From NCBI RefSeq assembly GCF_002288925.2, contig NW_022098043.1, forward strand, positions 6,823,810 to 6,887,809: 64,000 nt of DNA. The letters are read 5' to 3'. Position 1 is the first letter of the stretch; each line of letters begins with the position of its first letter. The DNA comes from Delphinapterus leucas (Eukaryota > Chordata > Mammalia > Artiodactyla > Monodontidae). Positions 63,101-64,000 of this stretch are shown here, one piece after another. The translations under genes were made by a program, and so were the position numbers. The notes beneath the pieces are model-generated. The model saw only the letters and a program-made list of their open reading frames with translations. It made no database searches and was not told the origin of the DNA.

Positions 63101-63294
63101 CTGCCTGCCTGGGACCGGCCGTAGCCTGCTCCCTTGCCGCCCCACAGGACCCTGCCCCGACGGGCACTTCTACCTGGAGCACAGCACCTCCTGCCTGCCC
63201 TGCTTCTGCTTTGGCATCACCACCGTGTGCCAGAGCAGCAGCCGCTTCCGAGACCAGATCCGGCTGCGCTTTGACCGGCCCAGTGACTTCAAGG
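14356..63294 (+). CDS. HSPG2: HSPG2, perlecan core protein (5' part, 13 exons, continues beyond window)
   Basis: Perlecan is a secreted heparan sulfate proteoglycan of basement membranes that binds laminin, collagen IV, nidogen and growth factors. The spliced exons encode about 551 residues, roughly an eighth of the human protein (about 4,390). In order they are: signal peptide (1-21), acidic segment with three SGD glycosaminoglycan sites (Ser65, Ser71, Ser76, the human positions), SEA module (about 80-191), LDLa repeat 1 (about 198-234), a Pro-rich linker, LDLa 2-4 (about 283-403), an Ig domain (about 404-502) and the start of a Cys-rich laminin-type module. Every junction has GT/AG ends and joins in phase. 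The ATG at 14356 has a good context (G at -3 and +4). No frameshift or premature stop was seen in these exons. The identification rests on recognition of nearly the whole human sequence. Confidence 0.97.
15955..16085 (-). repeat. L2 fragment
   Basis: 'ttcattcattcagtagatac', 'gcacctactgtgcaccag' and 'gggtgaacagcaacaggccc' form the usual reverse L2 3' pattern. Confidence 0.7.
16155..16320 (+). repeat. MIR SINE fragment
   Basis: 'gttcgaatcccagctctgcc', 'agctgtgtgatctgggacaa' and 'gagcctcagtttccacatct' identify forward MIR. Confidence 0.85.
19425..20020 (-). repeat. L2 3' end fragment
   Basis: Starts 'cagatatttattgagcatct', continues with 'gggagacacacaataaatat', 'gataagtgtttggaagagaa', 'gatctgaaggaggtgagggt' and 'caggggtaacagctgacaca'. 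This is the long reverse L2 3' pattern. Confidence 0.75.
20522..20837 (+). repeat. CHR-type SINE, long form
   Basis: Full head, body and AATAAATTAATTAATA tail. A 13-bp duplication 'taatggccttgaa' lies at 20509-20521 and 20838-20850. Confidence 0.95.
21075..21230 (+). repeat. MIR SINE fragment
   Basis: 'ggctgtgtgaccttggggaa' and 'tgagcctcaggacagaaatg' mark a forward MIR core. Confidence 0.7.
21370..21598 (-). repeat. CHR-type SINE, ~210-bp form
   Basis: T-rich tail with G interruptions, then 'gcggtacacgggcttctcac', ending 'ccaccagggaagccc'. Duplication 'tgggcttgtt' lies at about 21360-21369 and 21599-21608. Confidence 0.94.
22855..23035 (-). repeat. MIR SINE fragment
   Basis: 'caggcattatcacatataat', 'tcctcacagcggtcttttgc' and 'gagaaaatgaggcaccgagg' read as reverse MIR. 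Confidence 0.7.
23474..23830 (-). repeat. CHR-type SINE, long form
   Basis: Begins in (GTTT)n, then 'ttggctgcattgggtctttg', ending 'ccaccagggaagtccc'. Imperfect duplication 'ccaaactgtgtaattt'/'ccaaactgtgtcattt' flanks it. Confidence 0.94.
23880..24095 (-). repeat. L2/MIR-type fragment
   Basis: 'catccattcatttattcact' followed by 'cctgctgtgtgccagacatt', 'tttcccagatgagagaaagc' and 'taacttgcccaagatcacac' read as reverse L2/MIR. Confidence 0.65.
24945..25240. repeat. MIR (+) followed by L2 (-) fragments
   Basis: The first ~100 bases carry a forward MIR core ('ggcaagtcatttaacttctc'). From 25050, 'ttcattcattcatacagcaa' with 'tatggagtgccagctctatg' reads as reverse L2. Confidence 0.6.
25484..25530. 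promoter_or_regulatory. Possible regulatory segment (AT-rich motif cluster)
   Basis: In otherwise G+C-rich intron, 'cttatttata' (MEF2-like), 'ggttattttaattt' (AT-rich, homeobox-like) and 'ggaatg' (TEAD-like) lie within 50 bases outside any recognised repeat. This rests only on motif resemblance. Confidence 0.2.
26160..26330 (+). repeat. MIR SINE fragment
   Basis: 'tgctgtgtgaccctgggccg' and 'gcagggttttggtgaagatt' follow forward MIR. Confidence 0.75.
27195..27420 (+). repeat. MIR SINE fragment
   Basis: 'caggttccaatcccacctct', 'ctacgtgaccctgggcaagt' and 'tttcctcatctgaaacaaga' are the forward MIR order, with the 3' end reaching 'agctcataatgaatacctgg'. Confidence 0.8.
27533..27604. repeat. 25-bp tandem minisatellite, about 2.9 copies
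   Basis: Units start at 27533, 27558 and 27583 with 'tcccaggaacacgtat' or the variant 'tcccaggaacatatac'. The third unit is partial. Confidence 0.85.
27741..27960. promoter_or_regulatory. Possible regulatory segment in intron 1
   Basis: Repeat-free stretch with 'ttgtttatttt' (forkhead-like, 27741), an E-box CAGCTG at 27780 next to 'ctattttggg', and 'ggttaaattaggtaat' near 27819. Motif resemblance only; no conservation data are available here. Confidence 0.2.
28209..28341 (-). repeat. Short tRNA-derived SINE
   Basis: Poly-T, 'tttggccacacctcatagca', ending 'ccaccagggaagtccc'. Imperfect duplication 'cctgcttttgccttga'/'cctgcttctgccttga' flanks it. Confidence 0.92.
28738..29086 (-). repeat. CHR-type SINE, long form, with internal 24-bp tandem repeats
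   Basis: Reverse orientation, ending 'ccaccagggaagtcc', with flanking duplication 'cattttatcttg' (28726-28737 and 29091-29102). Inside, the unit 'ctcagtagttgtggcacgtg' is tandemly repeated around 28880-28945. Confidence 0.93.
29690..30015 (-). repeat. MIR-type fragments
   Basis: 'gtttatttagcacttaccat' and 'cccccattttacagatgtac' are reverse MIR motifs. A forward-like piece ('tcctctataaaatggggttg') lies between them, so at least two remnants are present. Confidence 0.65.
30020..30480 (-). repeat. L2 fragment interrupted by a TA repeat
   Basis: 'agtaaatattgtttattatc', 'aaggagctttggttccagca', 'gccaggccttgaaggatgga' and 'gaacagaggctcagaggcag' follow reverse L2 order, with the TA microsatellite in between. 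Confidence 0.55.
30106..30148. repeat. (TA)n microsatellite
   Basis: About 21 uninterrupted TA units followed by AT-rich sequence to about 30168. Confidence 0.95.
30560..30800. promoter_or_regulatory. Possible regulatory element in intron 1 (CRE, TCF, E2F-like motifs)
   Basis: Repeat-free stretch with 'tacgtcat' (CRE-like, 30614-30621), 'atcaaag' (TCF/LEF-like, 30649), 'gataaccac' (GATA/RUNX-like, 30688) and 'ttcgcgccaaa' (E2F consensus, 30705-30715), and more CpG than its surroundings. This is inference from motifs only. Confidence 0.25.
30835..30960 (+). repeat. MIR SINE fragment
   Basis: 'gctgtgtggctttgggcaag' and 'cctcctttgtcaaatggaga' follow forward MIR. Confidence 0.7.
32335..32475 (+). 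repeat. MIR SINE fragment
   Basis: 'gaattctagctctgccactt', 'ctgtgatcttggccagcctc' and 'gggaatggggataattataa' follow forward MIR. Confidence 0.75.
32785..33010 (-). repeat. MIR SINE fragment
   Basis: 'tgtttattgggcccttgctg', 'tgtgccagaccctccctgtg' and 'gcaagttgcagagctgggcc' follow reverse MIR. Confidence 0.65.
34197..34595 (-). repeat. MIR SINE split by an L1 insertion
   Basis: Left part to 34272 ('cacaacagccttgtgaggtg') and right part from 34475 ('gttttacagatgaggcatca', 'gctgcacagctaggaagttg') are one reverse MIR. The duplicated 'tgaggtggctatttt' flanks the inserted L1. Confidence 0.8.
34273..34474 (-). mobile_element. L1 3' end fragment
   Basis: T-rich tail followed by 'aacatctttattggggtata' and 'gctttataacaaagtgaatc', ending in the CT-rich 'cctccctcccaccctccc'. 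This is the reverse complement of a cetartiodactyl L1 3' UTR. The 15-bp duplication of the MIR target shows a recent, strongly 5'-truncated insertion. Confidence 0.85.
34682..34801 (+). repeat. Short tRNA-derived SINE
   Basis: 'cttccctggtagtccagtgg' head, 'gctggtcggggaactaagat' body, 'cggcgtggccaaaaaaaaaa' tail. Flanked by 'agtctttcca'/'agtccttcca'. Confidence 0.92.
35700..36475. repeat. Cluster of MIR fragments
   Basis: Reverse MIR at 35700-35840, forward MIR at about 35905-36130 and reverse MIR/L2 at 36190-36470, recognised by 'caagtgacttgcttgaagtc', 'aataataatagtaccgacct' and 'tggcacctactgtgtgccag' respectively. Confidence 0.65.
37361..37678 (-). repeat. CHR-type SINE, long form
   Basis: T-rich 'aaattaatttattttatttt' start, 'gttgggtctttgttgctgcg', ending 'gccaccagggaagccc'. 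The flank 'gttgtgcttctt' is repeated in part on both sides. Confidence 0.93.
38285..38480 (-). repeat. MIR SINE fragment
   Basis: 'acaacaaccctatgaggtag', 'cattttacagctgaggaaac' and 'aagtgacttgcttacagcta' follow reverse MIR. Confidence 0.8.
40004..40490 (-). repeat. L2 3' end fragment
   Basis: 'attcattaacttaacaaata', 'tgtgtgccaggcacttttag', 'cagtgaacaaaatggacaaa', 'gacacagcaagtgcaaaggc' and 'gggacctggttggccataat' follow the long reverse L2 3' pattern. Confidence 0.8.
41434..41965. repeat. Nested tandem repeat: five 95-bp units, two with a 28-bp spacer
   Basis: The anchor 'gccaacacctattagatgcc' starts at 41445, 41540, 41635, 41758 and 41853, giving spacings of 95, 95, 123 and 95. After units 3 and 5 comes an extra segment containing 'taacagatgagcaagctgag'. 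The copies are almost identical, so the expansion is young. The open frame across it has no gene features. Confidence 0.93.
42176..42294. repeat. Perfect 26-bp inverted repeat with 67-bp spacer
   Basis: Left arm 42176-42201 begins 'ggtctttggccacacttccc'. Right arm 42269-42294 is its exact reverse complement, ending 'gtggccaaagacc'. Pairing stops cleanly on both sides. Neither arm matches the SINE or L1 families seen here. Confidence 0.93.
42570..42920 (-). repeat. L2 fragment interrupted by a SINE
   Basis: 'ttcattcattcattctttca' and 'aatcaacaga' on the left and 'cagatattaattgagcacct' on the right are parts of one reverse L2, split by the SINE at 42617-42817. Confidence 0.65.
42617..42817 (-). 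repeat. tRNA-derived SINE, diverged
   Basis: (ATTT)n tail, 'agttgcagcatgcggacttc' body, ending 'accaccagggaagtcc'. The target 'aatcaacaga'/'aatcagcaga' is duplicated. Confidence 0.88.
43225..43390 (+). repeat. MIR SINE fragment
   Basis: 'ttgggcaggtgacttgcctt', 'gagcctctttccttatctga' and 'cttgtgaggttgcgggtttg' follow forward MIR. Confidence 0.7.
45089..45305 (-). repeat. CHR-type SINE, ~210-bp form
   Basis: Poly-T, 'gcggtacgcaggcctctcac', ending 'ccaccagggaagcccc'. Duplication 'taaaaactcctttt' at 45075-45088 and 45306-45319. Confidence 0.95.
46440..46670 (+). repeat. MIR SINE, nearly full length
   Basis: 'gtggtgtggcacggtggtaa', 'gggttcaaatcccagctcta', 'tccccatctttacagtgggg' and 'tagtaagtgctcaataaatg' are in forward MIR order. 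Confidence 0.85.
47704..47870 (+). repeat. Short tRNA-derived SINE with extended A/T tail
   Basis: 'acttccctggtggtccagta' head, 'gcggtgtggccaaaaaataa', then an AT-rich tail ending in poly-A. Duplication 'aaggaacaggagg' at 47691-47703 and 47871-47883. Confidence 0.93.
48120..48800 (-). repeat. L2 fragment split by an older L1
   Basis: Left part ('tattcaagcatttattgaac', 'ccttcaaggtgctgtcattc', 'aagcctcccagaggagattt') and right part from about 48680 ('aggtgagtttcggaggatga', 'gggcattccaaaagaggcac') read as one reverse L2. Confidence 0.65.
48338..48670 (-). mobile_element. L1 (older L1M-type) 3' fragment
   Basis: 'tatttattgaggtgtaaatt', 'tttaagtgtacaattcaata', 'cctggtcccaggcaactaca', 'gtgtctggcttctttcactc' and 'gagattcctccatgtttcca' form the familiar old-L1 3' region in reverse. 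Its divergence is far above that of the other two L1 fragments. Confidence 0.75.
49763..49882 (+). repeat. Short tRNA-derived SINE
   Basis: 'gggacttccctggcggtcca' head, 'ccctggtcggagaactaaga' body and 'gtgtggcccaaaacaaac' end. Confidence 0.92.
50110..50245 (+). CDS. HSPG2: HSPG2 exon 2, acidic N-terminus of domain I
   Basis: Codes residues 22-66 from [16 protein letters not shown] to the acidic [16 protein letters not shown]; Ser65 is the first glycosaminoglycan site. Acceptor cccacag, donor gtgagc, ends in phase 1. Confidence 0.95.
50365..51030 (+). mobile_element. L1 3' fragment interrupted by a SINE
   Basis: 'agcaacctaagtgtccagca', 'atactactcagccctaaaga', 'atgtggaatcgaaaaaatac' and, after the SINE, 'acctgtataatgttgtacag' are successive pieces of a sense L1 3' end. 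It is truncated far from the L1 coding start and encodes nothing intact. Confidence 0.9.
50828..50950 (+). repeat. Short tRNA-derived SINE nested in the L1
   Basis: 'gggaattccctggcagtcca' head, 'cctgggttcgatccctggtc', 'acgcggcacagccaaaaaca' end. The L1 sequence resumes directly after it, so it inserted later. Confidence 0.93.
51457..51501 (+). CDS. HSPG2: HSPG2 exon 3, heparan sulfate attachment exon
   Basis: 45-base exon coding D67-M81 ([15 protein letters not shown]). It completes three Ser-Gly-Asp sites (Ser65, Ser71, Ser76), which carry the glycosaminoglycan chains in human perlecan. Acceptor ttgtag, donor gtaagt; phase 1 in and out. Confidence 0.95.
53280..53860 (+). repeat. Pyrimidine-rich (TCTG/CTCT) low-complexity tract
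   Basis: About 550 bases dominated by C and T on the + strand, with repeated 'tctctgtct' and 'ctgtctcc'. The long open frame across it (Ser/Leu/Pro rich) is a composition artefact. Confidence 0.85.
55459..55665 (+). repeat. CHR-type SINE, ~210-bp form
   Basis: Near-consensus, with 'cttcccaggtggcgcaatgg' head and 'cccgcgtaccg' plus poly-A. Duplication 'aaagaccagagata' at 55445-55458 and 55666-55679. Confidence 0.95.
55690..55930 (-). repeat. MIR SINE, long fragment
   Basis: 'gccaggtactgccataagca', 'tcctcccaacagccctctgg', 'tatagatgaggaaactgagg' and 'acttgcttaaggtcacaggg' are in reverse MIR order. Confidence 0.85.
55998..56030. repeat. (TG)n/(TA)n microsatellite
   Basis: 'tgtgtgcgtgtgtgtgtgtg' followed by 'tacatatatatg'. 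Confidence 0.85.
56150..56480 (-). repeat. L2/MIR fragments
   Basis: 'tttattcagcaatcacttat' with 'cacctactctgtaccaggct' reads as reverse L2. From about 56300, 'cccacagcaacccagtgtgg' and 'gaaacagaagttcagagagg' read as reverse MIR. Confidence 0.65.
56751..56880 (+). repeat. Short tRNA-derived SINE
   Basis: 'gggacttccctggcgataca' head, 'gatccctggtcggggaacta', 'gcggcgcggccaaagaaaaa' end. Duplication 'ttctgtgcca' at 56741-56750 and 56882-56891. Confidence 0.92.
57246..57355 (+). CDS. HSPG2: HSPG2 exon 4, start of SEA module
   Basis: Codes V82-T118: [20 protein letters not shown] through EVSEAVVDT. One N-glycosylation sequon (N-F-T) is present, as in human. Acceptor tgcag, donor gtgagg, ends in phase 0. 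Confidence 0.96.
57457..57515 (+). CDS. HSPG2: HSPG2 exon 5, SEA module
   Basis: Codes L119-I137 and two bases of Lys138 ([19 protein letters not shown]). Essentially identical to human. Donor is 'aa|gtgagc', phase 2. Confidence 0.96.
57820..57980 (+). CDS. HSPG2: HSPG2 exon 6, end of SEA module
   Basis: Codes K138-T191: [20 protein letters not shown] through [12 protein letters not shown]. Acceptor ccctag, donor gtgagc, ends in phase 1. SEA modules often accompany heavily O-glycosylated regions; in perlecan this one lies beside the heparan sulfate sites. Confidence 0.96.
58603..58665 (-). mobile_element. Very short L1 3' insertion with (ATTTT)n tail
   Basis: About 63 bases: (ATTTT)n followed by 'atacagcaggttcttattag', which is reverse L1 sequence. 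Flanked by a 16-bp perfect duplication 'ggcccagctttctttt' at 58587-58602 and 58666-58681. Confidence 0.8.
59128..59178 (+). CDS. HSPG2: Candidate HSPG2 cassette exon (17 codons, Ala/Pro rich)
   Basis: Preceded by a polypyrimidine tract and cag ('cacaccttcctttccag') and followed by a strong donor 'ccag|gtgaga'. It is 51 bases with phase 1 on both sides, so it fits between exon 6 and exon 7 without changing frame. It would add [17 protein letters not shown] between the SEA module and the first LDLa repeat. The canonical human protein as I remember it joins Gly-Thr directly to Val-Pro-Gln-Phe-Pro here and lacks this segment. It could be alternatively spliced, lineage-specific, or a chance exon-like stretch. 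Confidence 0.5.
59604..59732 (+). CDS. HSPG2: HSPG2 exon 7, LDL-receptor class A repeat 1
   Basis: Codes V192-C234: [20 protein letters not shown], then [20 protein letters not shown] and LDC. Six cysteines and the acidic DMSDE calcium motif are intact. Acceptor ccgcag, donor gtgagg; phase 1 both ends. Confidence 0.97.
59929..60183 (+). CDS. HSPG2: HSPG2 exon 8, Pro-rich linker and LDLa repeat 2
   Basis: Codes E235-C319. The first half is a Pro/Ser/Thr-rich linker, clearly more diverged from human than its flanks. The second half is an LDLa repeat ([20 protein letters not shown], then [15 protein letters not shown]) with all six cysteines and DGSDE. Acceptor ccacag, donor gtgagg; phase 1 both ends. 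Confidence 0.96.
60261..60380 (+). CDS. HSPG2: HSPG2 exon 9, LDLa repeat 3
   Basis: Codes G320-C359: [20 protein letters not shown], then [20 protein letters not shown]. Six cysteines; Thr replaces Ser in the DRTDE calcium motif, as in human. Donor gtgagt, phase 1. Confidence 0.97.
60381..62378 (+). other. HSPG2: HSPG2 intron between LDLa 3 and LDLa 4
   Basis: No exon seen. Holds the TCCA-type simple repeat (60780-61180); the remainder is unique non-coding sequence. Confidence 0.85.
60780..61180 (+). repeat. Degenerate (TCCA)n / (CATC)n simple repeat
   Basis: About 400 bases of variants of 'catccatccatc', 'tgtccgtccgtctgtcc' and 'atctacgtatccagc', interspersed with recurring 'catccttcct'-type blocks. 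It looks like a decayed tetranucleotide array with a longer-period component. Confidence 0.85.
62379..62510 (+). CDS. HSPG2: HSPG2 exon 10, LDLa repeat 4
   Basis: Codes P360-C403: [20 protein letters not shown], then [20 protein letters not shown] and EFGC. Six cysteines and DRSDE intact. Acceptor cccag, donor gtgagc, phase 1. Confidence 0.97.
62662..62806 (+). CDS. HSPG2: HSPG2 exon 11, first half of Ig domain 1
   Basis: Codes M404-P451: [20 protein letters not shown], then [20 protein letters not shown] and WGHIPSHP. Carries the first Ig cysteine (LTC) and the core Trp. Donor gtacag, phase 2. Confidence 0.96.
62901..63052 (+). CDS. HSPG2: HSPG2 exon 12, second half of Ig domain 1
   Basis: Codes R452-R502: [20 protein letters not shown], then [20 protein letters not shown] and [10 protein letters not shown]. 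The Ig signature DxGxYxC is intact (DQGAYTC). Donor gtacgg, ends in phase 1. Confidence 0.96.
63148..63294 (+). CDS. HSPG2: HSPG2 exon 13, start of domain III laminin-type region
   Basis: Codes G503-K551: [20 protein letters not shown], then [20 protein letters not shown] and RFDRPSDFK. This is the Cys-rich partial laminin EGF-like segment that leads into the laminin IV module. Acceptor ccacag, donor gtgcgt, phase 1; the next exon lies beyond the window. Confidence 0.96.
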
Positions 63295-64000
63295 GTGCGT
63301 TGGTGGATGGGAGGCAAGCGGCAGGCTCCAGCGGGCTCAGAGGGCAGACATGGGAGAGCAGCATGCCCTGGACACGTGGGGCCAGTTCAGGGAGGTACAC
63401 GGCATTGCTGAAGAAATGCTGAGCCCTGTAAGAAGAGCATTTCAGGGGAAAACAAACTTTTTTAGGAAAAGCCAAACCCACAGTTGATATTCGCCTGCGT
63501 TAGGTGACGATGAGGATGGGCTCTGGAGCCGGAGTCCGTGTTCAAATCCTGACCCTGACCCTTACTGCCTGTGTGCCCTTAGCCAAGTTACTATCTTGTG
63601 TCTCAGTTTTCTCATCTACAAAATGGGGATAAAATATTAACTCCCCAGGTTGTTATAAGGACTTAATGGGTTAATATGCATAAGCCACTGAGAATAGTGC
63701 TTGGTCCCTGGTAGGTGCCCAGTAAGTCTTCCTGATGTCATCCTCACTGTCCTCGTCATCCTCACCCTGCAGAATGCAGAGGCACCAGTGACCCCAGAGC
63801 ATTAAGAGCCAAGGCTTTGGCATCTTCTTAGCCCGGGGCTGACCTCCAGATGCACTAGTTACTGCCTGTGTGACTTTGAGACTCTTGGCTTCTTTGGGCC
63901 TGTTTTCCCAAACATAAAGGCAGGCAGTTGGACTCAGTTCTCTCTGGCTCTGAGAGGCAGAATGGCGTGGGCCCAGGCATCAAACGGACCTGGGTTCAGG
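63295..64000 (+). other. HSPG2: HSPG2 intron 13 (partial), with MIR remnants
   Basis: A forward MIR at about 63505-63730 ('gttcaaatcctgaccctgac', 'gtctcagttttctcatctac', 'tccccaggttgttataagga') and the start of another forward MIR at about 63940-64000 ('gaggcagaatggcgtgggcc'). No exon before the window ends. Confidence 0.85.

Overview
The window is nuclear DNA from a mammal, almost certainly a cetacean. It carries many copies of the tRNA-derived CHR-type SINEs of whales, dolphins and hippos. Their head resembles 'cttccctggtggcgcagtgg', and they occur as a ~210-bp form ending in 'ggcccgcgtaccgc' plus poly-A, a ~310-360-bp form ending in an AATAAA-type tail, and a ~120-bp form ending in 'cggccaaaaa'. 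They sit in a background of old MIR and L2 fragments and a few young L1 fragments. The species cannot be read from the sequence.

The one gene identified with certainty is HSPG2 (perlecan, the large basement-membrane heparan sulfate proteoglycan) on the + strand. The window holds its CpG-island promoter, exon 1 and the next twelve constitutive coding exons. All were placed by splice sites, continuous reading phase and match to the remembered human protein. They encode about 551 residues: signal peptide, three Ser-Gly-Asp heparan sulfate attachment sites, SEA module, four LDL-receptor class A repeats, first Ig domain and the start of the first laminin-type module. The gene runs off the right edge. 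A further in-frame 51-bp candidate cassette exon lies between the SEA module and the first LDLa repeat.

Layout: 1-2100 intergenic; 2114-3026 an unrecognised protein-like locus with a poly-A signal, whose N-terminal part is in another frame (possible unitary pseudogene); 3040-13850 intergenic, rich in SINE and MIR; about 13860-14700 CpG island with six GC boxes and HSPG2 exon 1; 14419-50109 a 35.7-kb first intron with SINEs, L2/MIR, an L1 fragment, a nested 95-bp tandem repeat, a perfect 26-bp inverted repeat and possible regulatory segments; 50110-63294 the remaining exons, with a nested L1/SINE insertion, a pyrimidine-rich tract and a TCCA-type simple repeat in introns; 63295-64000 intron with MIR remnants.

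No RNA gene, CRISPR array or viral gene is supported. The most unusual observations are the cassette exon, the frame-broken upstream locus, and the tandem-repeat plus inverted-repeat cluster at 41.4-42.3 kb. Repeat boundaries were read by eye and are approximate unless target-site duplications are given.
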